Source: an uncultured Bacteroidales bacterium (GTDB lineage Bacteria > Bacteroidota > Bacteroidia > Bacteroidales > UBA932). Taken from it: a stretch of 44,542 bases of DNA. The stretch spans positions 1 through 44,542 of the forward strand of contig CAKUXR010000027.1 in the NCBI GenBank assembly GCA_934700615.1. Reading direction: 5' to 3'. Position numbers and translations under genes: made by a program. The notes under the pieces are model-generated. The model ran no database searches, was not told the DNA's origin, and saw only the letters and a program-made list of their open reading frames with translations. Below, in pieces: positions 32,691-39,751 of this stretch (its first letter is position 1; every line of letters begins with the position of its first letter).

Positions 32691-34073
32691 CTAGCCGAAT
32701 TTAAAATTGACGGTGAAAAGACTATCAGGTTTATACTTAATTACCCTAAAATGCCAAGTATATGCACCACTTTTACTCTTTTTTTCTTCTTCAGAAATAC
32801 CATAATTATCTGCATTCTTTCCATAAGGATCAATACATGAAACAGAAAAGTATCCATTACATTTCCCGCCCCATCCAAAATTACAATGGACTAGATATTT
32901 ACCTCCTGTACTATATTGAGCTCCATCAATTACCCACGAATGACCATTTTTCCATTTCTTAGGTATTGCGGAGATGAATACAGGCAGATTTTCTTTAAGC
33001 ATATCACTTGTTGCCTTAATCATCTTACCATTAAAACTGTGACCGCTATACTTATACGTGTCTCTATAGCCGAAGCGTTTCATTTGCCGCCTGATTTGAG
33101 CCGGTGTAATTAGAGTTCCGCTCTTATTTATAAGCTTATGCACCTTATTGAAGTTGTATCCCATCAGGAGACTGATCTGATTGAGTAGTGAATCTGCTCG
33201 TGATAAAGAATTAACTGTTGCATCAGATGGTTTAACTGTCTTTATGCCTCGCCAATTTATTCTTTCCCCATTTATAGTAGTGTTTTGAGGACATTCGTTG
33301 CGGGCTAAAATCATCGAAAGTGCGGTATTTGAGCAACCTGTATATGCAATCTTACCATTTTTACGTTTACAGTACTTGTTATACGGATTATCCTGATTCC
33401 AATTATAATTAATCAGCGGTTGACATGTATGATATGGGTGATTTTCCCGTCCAGGCTCATATGGAATAATATTAGGTTTATCATCATCGATTGGACCTTC
33501 CGGTTCAGGATCAATTATAGCACCTTTTTTATCCAAGGCAGTCTTCAATAGAGCTGTAACAAACGCACCACTAGTGGAATCTGAGCAATAGAAATCATCG
33601 TCTTCTGCACAATAAAAGCCAAGAGAGTCACTGGATATATCATCAGGATCCGACTCAAGTGGCGCTGGGTGATAGTTATCAAATGTTATAGCCAATGTGA
33701 GGGTATCAATAGAACCTGACTCGGTGATAGCAACGATATCAGGATGCTCCTTTCGAGTTCCAAGTACAGCGAAGCCGTCACCATCTCCGAAGTTAACCAC
33801 ATACGCTAAAGGTTCTGGAGTTGACTCGTCATCACCTTTAGTACGTGGACAATCTCCATAATATCTTCCAATGGATCTTATGACAAAAGATTTAGTAGAA
33901 GGATAGTTTTTTCTGATAAAGTCCTCTAAAGACGACAGAGCAGATTCAATAGATCTGAACTCTTGAGATTCAGTAGCATTTACTACAGCTTCTGATTCAA
34001 AGTCATTTACTGAGCACGACAAGGCCACCGTCATCAGTAATAAGTTGATGAAGAAAGTTCTTTTCATATGCAA
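32691..34073 (-). CDS. C10 family cysteine peptidase (streptopain/SpeB-like) lipoprotein
   Basis: 460 residues. Signal peptide with lipobox ALSC (Cys20, or Cys18 if Met3 is the start), a prodomain of ~200 residues (SLEDFIRKNYPSTKSFVIRSI, YVVNFGDGDGFAVLGTRKEHPDIVA) and the papain-like catalytic domain. The nucleophile is C247 in YTGCSNTALSMIL and the His is H378 in GHSWVIDGAQ, followed by HCNFGWGG. Such enzymes in Bacteroidales degrade host or competitor proteins and are made as zymogens. The sequence is AT-richer than the neighbouring core genes and lacks CATTGAC words, which suggests acquisition. A truncated Rpn-type leader lies upstream. Confidence 0.88.
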   Translation of the reverse strand: MHMKRTFFINLLLMTVALSCSVNDFESEAVVNATESQEFRSIESALSSLEDFIRKNYPSTKSFVIRSIGRYYGDCPRTKGDDESTPEPLAYVVNFGDGDGFAVLGTRKEHPDIVAITESGSIDTLTLAITFDNYHPAPLESDPDDISSDSLGFYCAEDDDFYCSDSTSGAFVTALLKTALDKKGAIIDPEPEGPIDDDKPNIIPYEPGRENHPYHTCQPLINYNWNQDNPYNKYCKRKNGKIAYTGCSNTALSMILARNECPQNTTINGERINWRGIKTVKPSDATVNSLSRADSLLNQISLLMGYNFNKVHKLINKSGTLITPAQIRRQMKRFGYRDTYKYSGHSFNGKMIKATSDMLKENLPVFISAIPKKWKNGHSWVIDGAQYSTGGKYLVHCNFGWGGKCNGYFSVSCIDPYGKNADNYGISEEEKKSKSGAYTWHFRVIKYKPDSLFTVNFKFG

Positions 34074-34163
34074 AATAGTTATTGGTCTGGCCGCAAGATA
34101 GGCAAAATAATTTACAAAAGAAACGTTTTATAATTATGGCGCAAAAAAACGCAATGATGAGAT

Positions 34164-34275
34164 ATTGACATTGACACCGGCTGTCGTGAACCGGCTGGCC
34201 GTGCGTCAATCAAGGTTGCAATACTATATAAAATTTTCGCGCAAAACCCGAAAATGTGGCGAAATGCCCCGAAAA
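34164..34275 (-). promoter_or_regulatory. Conserved leader/promoter L, copy 3, in front of the C10 protease
   Basis: Nearly identical to the Rpn leaders at 690-798 and 31733-31846, but here it precedes the C10 protease (90 nt to its start codon). The ~110 bp that separate L from P in copies 1 and 2 are deleted, so L joins the left arm of P directly. Confidence 0.55.
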
Positions 34276-34276
34276 C

Positions 34277-34342
34277 GGCAGGGGCTTTCGGAGCGGTACG
34301 TCCCGTTGGGGCTATCCTTCCCACCGCTACCGCGGCGGGCCC
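34277..34342. repeat. GC-rich palindromic element P, left-half fragment
   Basis: GGCAGGGGCTTTCGGAGCGG through the conserved centre (GGGGCTATCCTTCCCACCGC) and ending GGCGGGCCC. The right arm is missing. Confidence 0.75.
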
Positions 34343-34390
34343 ATCTTTTAGAATACGATAAGTGACAGGCCGCGGCATTGAGATGTGCTA

Positions 34391-34551
34391 AGTAACCTTC
34401 AAAAAATAACCTGCGTCATCTTAAGGAATCTTTTCGGTCTATATCTTTTTTCTCATCAGTCGTGTACGTCCAGTACACTCCTTCTTCGAAAACAGATCTA
34501 TCCTCGAAAATCTTCTCTTAATCTGAGGCAACTTATTTTTTTCACGTTACT
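34391..34551 (+). mobile_element. 160-bp palindromic element M, copy D (diverged arms)
   Basis: The core (CTTTTCGGTCTATAT ... central GTGTAC/GTACAC hairpin ... CTATCCTCGAAAATC) is preserved. Both outer arms have changed in step: TTTG becomes TTAAG on the left and the matching position on the right changes the same way, so pairing is maintained. It lies 78 nt upstream of the kinase start codon. Confidence 0.8.
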
Positions 34552-34570
34552 AAATCTAAGAAATAATCAT

Positions 34571-34578
34571 TAATTTTG
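34571..34578 (+). promoter_or_regulatory. -7 box (TAATTTTG) for the kinase gene
   Basis: TAATTTTG matches TAnnTTTG and lies 20 nt after the end of element M copy D and 51 nt before the kinase ATG. No clear -33 box. Confidence 0.35.
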
Positions 34579-34629
34579 CTAAAATTGACCATTCGGGAGA
34601 GTTGTGGCATTCCGATTATTTATCTGATT

Positions 34630-35541
34630 ATGTACGAACCATCCATGTTTTTTACTGAGGAAACCGGGCCTGGATCTGATTCCGGGGGCGGCGGAAATCC
34701 TGTTTTCGGAGAAGAGTCAATGCCGGAGGATTTACGGCTGCTCGGTTCGTCTGAGGTCGGATATTCTGAGATATATCGGGCTAAGATTGATGGTAAGTTC
34801 GTGGTCCTCAAGTCATTGAAACCTGAACACAGGGGAATTCCCATGTATGAGCATCTTCTGCATAAGGAGTATGAAATCGGTTATGACCTGGACCACCCGA
34901 ATATCTGTCAGATCCAGAGATTCGGAAAGTTTATCGGGCTGGGCAACTGCATTGTCATGCAATGGATTGACGGTGTGACGCTCAGGTCAATGCTTGGGCA
35001 CATGGATGCGGGGCAGGAGAGGAAAGTTATCGACGGTATCTGTGATGCGCTGGAGTATATACACAGCAAACAGATCGTTCATCGCGACCTCAAGCCAGAA
35101 AATATTATTATCACGCATAACGGCCAGAATGTCAAGTTGATAGACTTTGGTCTTTCTGATGCTGACTGGTTTGCCGTGCTGAAGATTCCTGCAGGGACAA
35201 GGCGTTATGCCGCGCCGGAACTTATCGGCGGCAAGGCTGTGGATTGCAGGGCAGATATCTATTCCCTTGGCTGTATTCTGAAGGAAATGTCACCACGGTA
35301 CCGTAAAGTCGCTGAAAAATGTGCTGCCGGGTCTGCCGCAGAAAGGTATCGTGATATTCGAGAGGTTCGCAAAGCATTGAAGGTCAATGATAATGCCCGC
35401 ATCTGGAGGATTCTGGAGGGAGTGGCTCTGGTTGCTGTCTTGGCGGCTGTCGCCGTGTATCTTTTTTCAGACGGCAGCAGTCGGGTTCCCGATAAAGTTT
35501 TCCGGGAGATTACGGAAGAGATAATCGAAGCGGACAAGTAA
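34630..35541 (+). CDS. Membrane-anchored Ser/Thr protein kinase (Hanks type)
   Basis: 303 residues from ATG 34630 (an upstream in-frame codon at 34576 lies in the promoter). A Gly/Ser-rich N-terminal tail precedes a compact kinase domain: a loop LGSSEVGYSEIYRA in place of the usual Gly-rich loop, K61 in VVLKSL, HRDLKPEN with D152, IDFGLSD with D172, and APE at 195-197. All catalytic residues are present. One transmembrane helix (~262-279, VALVAVLAAVAVYLF) is followed by a short periplasmic tail. It is followed by two LRR lipoproteins on the same strand, possible signalling partners. Confidence 0.92.
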   Translation: MYEPSMFFTEETGPGSDSGGGGNPVFGEESMPEDLRLLGSSEVGYSEIYRAKIDGKFVVLKSLKPEHRGIPMYEHLLHKEYEIGYDLDHPNICQIQRFGKFIGLGNCIVMQWIDGVTLRSMLGHMDAGQERKVIDGICDALEYIHSKQIVHRDLKPENIIITHNGQNVKLIDFGLSDADWFAVLKIPAGTRRYAAPELIGGKAVDCRADIYSLGCILKEMSPRYRKVAEKCAAGSAAERYRDIREVRKALKVNDNARIWRILEGVALVAVLAAVAVYLFSDGSSRVPDKVFREITEEIIEADK

Positions 35542-35592
35542 TCTTATAATAAGTTATTAGCTATGCCTGGAGTTGCTTTTTCTGACAATCCG

Positions 35593-36912
35593 ATGACATT
35601 GACAAAAATCAAGTGGAAGGCTGTTTTATTTTGTGTGGTCTTTGCTCTGGCGGTGTCCTGCTCAGGAATTCCGGCTGCTGACATTTTTGTCGCGCCTCGC
35701 ATTGTGGAAACCTCCTGTACGGTTGATGAGAATACAGCCGAGCTTACATGCGTCTATTCTACCAAACTCGGGTTCAAGCAGTTCGGTTTTTCATATGGTT
35801 CGAAGGAAGGAGGAATGACGGATGTCATCAGTACTGACGTCCAGCCTCATGAATTCAAGGTACGGCTTACGGACCTCCAGTATGACTCGACTTATACTTA
35901 TTATGCCTTCATATCGAATGGTTCAAGACGTTATCCGTCTTTCGAATCAGAGTTCAAGACAGAGCCATGTCCTGAGGAAAAGTCAATGATTGACAAGTAT
36001 TTCGCAGATCAGGATTTCCTTTCGGAGGTCATGAAGGTTGCTGATGCGAATCATGACGGACATATTTCTGTCAGTGAAGCGAAGGCGTTGACGTCTTTGG
36101 AAATTTCCCGTGATGTCCTGTCGATTGACGGTCTGGAATATTTCGAGAATCTCAGGTCTTTCACCTGTCCAGGTCACTACATTCCGTCATATCTGGATCT
36201 GTCTTGCCTTAAAAATCTTGAGTATCTCAGTGTTCCTGATTGCAAGTTGACATCTCTGACACTGCCTGAAAAAATCAAGTACCTGAATGTCAGCAACAAT
36301 AAGCTGTATTCGCTGGATGTTGGCAGATGTCCTCTTCTCGAAACTTTAGACTGCTCTGAAAATCAATATCTTGTGTTGCTTTACCTGCTGGTGGACAATT
36401 GTATCAGGGAGATAAACTGCGACCATACCGCAATAAATATCCTGGATTTGACGGGCTTTTCTTCTCTGCAGTCTCTGGTGCTCATGAATTCCACATATTC
36501 GTATCTGGAGAAAGTCATATTGAAAGGATGTTCGTCACTTTCGACTTTGAAACTCAATTCCGGCAGGATGACAGAGATTGACCTTCATGACGCCACAGAC
36601 CTCGATGTCGTGGAGATTTACGGCGGCAAATATGGAAATTTGATGACATTTGATTTGTCAATGATAAAGAATGTGTCGAAGTTTGTCTTGATGGATTGTC
36701 CTGTGTCTGAACTGGATTTTTCGTCTAACTGCAAGAAGGTGAAGTCTGTGACTGTTGAAAGGACTGATGTGGAGTCGCTGGATTTTACCGGCTGCCATGA
36801 ACTTTCTACTATTGTGTTGAGAGATAATGAGTTGCTTAAGTCTGTCAAGTTGCTGTCAGGTCATGAATATGTGCTGGAGATTCCGGAAACGGTCGAGCTG
36901 GTCTACGAGTAG
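35593..36912 (+). CDS. LRR lipoprotein with FN3-like and EF-hand segments, paralogue 1
   Basis: 439 residues from ATG 35593, giving a signal peptide with lipobox AVSC (Cys23); the open frame starts 10 codons earlier. Order: an Ig/FN3-like domain (IVETSCTVDENTAELTCVYST, TYTYYAFISNGSRRYPSFESEF), an EF-hand-like calcium loop DANHDGHISVSE, then about ten leucine-rich repeats of ~21-23 residues (LKYLNVSNNKL-type, LETLDCSENQ, LDLTGFSSLQSLVL). The product is probably a surface protein in Bacteroidales LRR fashion (BspA-like in style). It is about half identical to the next gene, clearly a tandem duplicate. Confidence 0.82.
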   Translation: MTLTKIKWKAVLFCVVFALAVSCSGIPAADIFVAPRIVETSCTVDENTAELTCVYSTKLGFKQFGFSYGSKEGGMTDVISTDVQPHEFKVRLTDLQYDSTYTYYAFISNGSRRYPSFESEFKTEPCPEEKSMIDKYFADQDFLSEVMKVADANHDGHISVSEAKALTSLEISRDVLSIDGLEYFENLRSFTCPGHYIPSYLDLSCLKNLEYLSVPDCKLTSLTLPEKIKYLNVSNNKLYSLDVGRCPLLETLDCSENQYLVLLYLLVDNCIREINCDHTAINILDLTGFSSLQSLVLMNSTYSYLEKVILKGCSSLSTLKLNSGRMTEIDLHDATDLDVVEIYGGKYGNLMTFDLSMIKNVSKFVLMDCPVSELDFSSNCKKVKSVTVERTDVESLDFTGCHELSTIVLRDNELLKSVKLLSGHEYVLEIPETVELVYE

Positions 36913-36958
36913 TCGGTCTGTTTTTTTGAAGGTTACTCAGTCGGAGCGGATATGTGAT

Positions 36959-36989
36959 ATTGACAAATTCCGGTTTTTTTGTACATTTG
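36959..36989 (+). promoter_or_regulatory. Promoter of LRR paralogue 2
   Basis: ATTG (36959-36962), 19 nt, TACATTTG (36982-36989), with the same TACATTTGCAAGA extension as the polyene promoter. It sits between the two paralogues, so the second has its own transcription start. Confidence 0.65.
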
Positions 36990-37050
36990 CAAGAATCGGT
37001 TTTGGAATATGCCCAAAACTGCATTTCCTGATAATTTAGAAACATTGAAA

Positions 37051-38355
37051 ATGAATATTCGGAAGCGTTTTATATACTTCATCGCAATCTTTGCATTGGC
37101 CGCATCATGTACCGGAATTCCGGGCGCCGAAAGTTTTGTCGCACCGCAGATTGTGGAGACCTTGAGCAAAGTAAGAGGAGACACAGTCGAACTTACCTGC
37201 GTATATTCTTCCAAGGTCGGCTACAGCCAGTATGGTTTTTCTTATGGTGCCAAGAATGACGATATAAAGGATGTGTTATGTGATGATGTGCAGCCCAATG
37301 CGTTCAAGGTCGAGATTACGGGCCTTCCGTACAACACGACTTTCACTTATTCGGCTTTCATATCGAATGGCTCCAGACGCTACAAGTCTTTCGAGGCGGA
37401 GTTCTCTACCGGACCTGATCCTGCTGATACGGTGATTATCGATGATTTCTTCGAGGACAAGGCGCTTCTTTCGTATGTCCTGAATCAGGCTGACAAGAAT
37501 GAAGACGGACGTCTTTCCGTAGGTGAGGCCAGGTCTGTGAAATCTTTGTATTTAGATTATGACGTCGAGTCTTTAGCAGGGCTGGAGTACCTTGAGAATC
37601 TTACCACTCTTTATTGTATTTCCTGCGATATCCCTAGAGATCTGGATTTGTCTTTCCTGACCAGGCTGGAGAATCTCGAGGTTACTTGGTGCAATTTGAA
37701 ATCCGTCAAACTGCCTGTCAGTCTCAAGTACTTGGATGTCAGCCATAATAAATTGAAATCTCTCGATCTGACTTCGTTCCCGTCTCTTGAGACAGTGATA
37801 TGCAGTCAGAATACGTACTTGAATTCACTTTTGACATTGAAAGGCATAAAGAGACTTGAGTGTACCGATACGGCCTTGAAGACACTGGATTTGACCGGCT
37901 ATTCTTCTCTGGAGGCTCTTGTCTTCGCGTCTTCTTCAAATGGTGTTCTTCAGGATATCATTTTGAATGGTTGTACTTCCCTTACTGAGTTGAAGATCGA
38001 GACCGGCAGGATGAAAACGGTCGACCTTTCCGACAGCCCTAATCTTCAGAAGGTGGCCATTTATTCCGGCATTTATTATGATTTGGCCTCGTTTGATCTT
38101 TCTATGGTCAAGAATGTGCAGGATTTCACCTTGCAGGATTGCCCGGAGACCAATCTGGATTTTTCGTCAAACTGCAAGAAACTCAAGTCCGTGACTGTTG
38201 ACCGTACAGGCGTAACGGAACTGGATTTCACAGGTTGTCCAGACCTTTCTTCCATCACTTTGAGAGAGAATTCTTCTCTTAAGTCCGTCAAACTGATTGC
38301 CGGACACGACTATGAGGTGCAGGTTTATCCGAAGGTAGAAGTTACCTACGAGTAA
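37051..38355 (+). CDS. LRR lipoprotein with FN3-like and EF-hand segments, paralogue 2
   Basis: 434 residues from ATG 37051; the longer frame begins inside the promoter. Lipobox AASC (Cys20), FN3-like domain (TFTYSAFISNGSRRYKSFEAEF), EF-hand-like DKNEDGRLSVGE, then leucine-rich repeats parallel to paralogue 1 (LKYLDVSHNKL, LETVICSQNT, LDLTGYSSLEALVF) and the shared ending LKSVKLIAGHDYEV. The paralogues differ most in the exposed repeat positions. No CATTGAC word occurs in it. Confidence 0.82.
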   Translation: MNIRKRFIYFIAIFALAASCTGIPGAESFVAPQIVETLSKVRGDTVELTCVYSSKVGYSQYGFSYGAKNDDIKDVLCDDVQPNAFKVEITGLPYNTTFTYSAFISNGSRRYKSFEAEFSTGPDPADTVIIDDFFEDKALLSYVLNQADKNEDGRLSVGEARSVKSLYLDYDVESLAGLEYLENLTTLYCISCDIPRDLDLSFLTRLENLEVTWCNLKSVKLPVSLKYLDVSHNKLKSLDLTSFPSLETVICSQNTYLNSLLTLKGIKRLECTDTALKTLDLTGYSSLEALVFASSSNGVLQDIILNGCTSLTELKIETGRMKTVDLSDSPNLQKVAIYSGIYYDLASFDLSMVKNVQDFTLQDCPETNLDFSSNCKKLKSVTVDRTGVTELDFTGCPDLSSITLRENSSLKSVKLIAGHDYEVQVYPKVEVTYE

Positions 38356-38371
38356 GAATTTGTGATCAATT

Positions 38372-38400
38372 CCAAGACGGCTTCCAAGAGGAGCGTCTGG
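38372..38400. terminator. Possible terminator hairpin between convergent genes
   Basis: CCAAGACG (38372-38379) can pair with CGTCTGG (38394-38400) with one bulge around a 14-nt loop. A T-rich stretch follows on the plus side. Weak. Confidence 0.25.
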
Positions 38401-38409
38401 TGCTGACTT

Positions 38410-38982
38410 CTAGATTTTCTTTACGAGCGTGAGTCCGTCGGAGGCACCTGCCACATAGGGTGCCGTCTCCTTGCCGTTGCGCAGAATCTTGGAAATGAAG
38501 AGCGGATAGGTTTCGACGAAGGCCTCGACAGAGAATCTGTCATCCGGCTTCAGCTGGGAATTCTCTGAACTGAGGACTACAAACTGCTCATCACCAAGAT
38601 ATTCCAGAGTGACAACCCTGTCCGGCTTCCAGCCTATCATGATTTTCTGACCTTTCTCTATGGACTTGGCCGGAATGATGGTGCCGGAGAAAAACGCTGA
38701 CTGATTGTCATTGGAACTGTCCTGGTAATCCTTGCAGAATGCGGTATAGTCCTCGAATCCGATATATCGGGAGAGGATGTCAAGCGTTGCGAGCCTCGGC
38801 GTAGGACACATTGACACATAACCCCAGAGGCGCTTCAGTGTAGAAGCGCTCAGCAATTTACCGGTAGCTTCCTCAATTTTCTGAGAAAGCAGGTCGAAAT
38901 CACTTGAAGTCTGGATCGCACGACCATATTTTCGCTCGGTGCAGCGAAGCAAGTAATTGGTTTCAGGAGAGTCAGGTGTCAT
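38410..38982 (-). CDS. Small protein with HTH-like N-terminus, function unknown
   Basis: 190 residues. The N-terminal ~85 residues (DFDLLSQKIEEATGKLLSASTLKRLWGYV, PRLATLDILSRYIGFEDYTAFC) resemble a helix-turn-helix module seen in many uncharacterised Bacteroidota proteins. The C-terminal ~95 residues are beta-rich (GWKPDRVVTLEYLGDEQFVVLSS). It may be a DNA-binding regulator. It is 13 nt downstream of the exonuclease gene on the same strand. Confidence 0.5.
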   Translation of the reverse strand: MTPDSPETNYLLRCTERKYGRAIQTSSDFDLLSQKIEEATGKLLSASTLKRLWGYVSMCPTPRLATLDILSRYIGFEDYTAFCKDYQDSSNDNQSAFFSGTIIPAKSIEKGQKIMIGWKPDRVVTLEYLGDEQFVVLSSENSQLKPDDRFSVEAFVETYPLFISKILRNGKETAPYVAGASDGLTLVKKI

Positions 38983-38995
38983 GGCTTAAAGTTTT

Positions 38996-39745
38996 TCATT
39001 TCAAATCCAGCTCCACAGGGCAGTGGTCGGACCCGAAGATTTCATTATGGATCTCAGCTCCTGTGATCCTGTCTTTCATTGACTCGGAAACTATGAAATA
39101 GTCGATTCTCCATCCGGCATTGCGCTCGCGGGCCTTGAAACGGTAGGACCACCACGAATATTTCACGGTATCAGGGTTGAGCATGCGCCATGAATCCACG
39201 AAACCGGCATCCAGAAGAGCATTGAACTTGCCCCTCTCCTCATCCGTAAAACCGGCATTGTGCCTGTTTGAAGCGGGATTCTTTATGTCAATGTCATTGT
39301 GCGCGACATTGAGGTCTCCGCAGATGACAACTCCTTTCTTTTCAGCGAGCCCGCTCACGTAAGAGCGGAAGTCGTCCTCCCATTTCATTCTGTAAGTCAG
39401 GCGCTTAAGCTCGTCCTGGGAGTTAGGGACATAAACGCAGACAAGATAAAAGTCATCGAACTCCATCGTGATTACGCGGCCCTCGTGATCGTGTTCGTCA
39501 ATGCCGATGTCATTGGACACGGAAAGCGGCTTTACACGCGTGTATATTGCAGTTCCGGAATAACCTTTCTTGTCGGCGTAATTCCAATATGATTCGTAGC
39601 CGTCGAACTCCAGGTCCAACTGGCCTGCCTGCATCTTGGTCTCCTGCAGACAGACCACGTCGGCATCAAGAGCCTTGAAAGACTCGCCGAAGCCCTTTCC
39701 GGCACAGGCACGAAGCCCGTTGACATTCCAGGATATGAGTTTCAT
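38996..39745 (-). CDS. xth: Exodeoxyribonuclease III / AP endonuclease
   Basis: 249-residue EEP-fold nuclease for base-excision repair. Motifs: ISWNVNGLRA (N7), LQETK (E35), GDLNVAHNDID, the WWSYRFKARERNAGWRIDYF block read as YSWWSYR and WRIDYF, and the C-terminal GSDHCPVEL with the catalytic Asp-His. Full length. 6-nt gap from cysS upstream, so they share a transcript. Confidence 0.95.
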   Translation of the reverse strand: MKLISWNVNGLRACAGKGFGESFKALDADVVCLQETKMQAGQLDLEFDGYESYWNYADKKGYSGTAIYTRVKPLSVSNDIGIDEHDHEGRVITMEFDDFYLVCVYVPNSQDELKRLTYRMKWEDDFRSYVSGLAEKKGVVICGDLNVAHNDIDIKNPASNRHNAGFTDEERGKFNALLDAGFVDSWRMLNPDTVKYSWWSYRFKARERNAGWRIDYFIVSESMKDRITGAEIHNEIFGSDHCPVELDLK

Positions 39746-39751
39746 GATATT

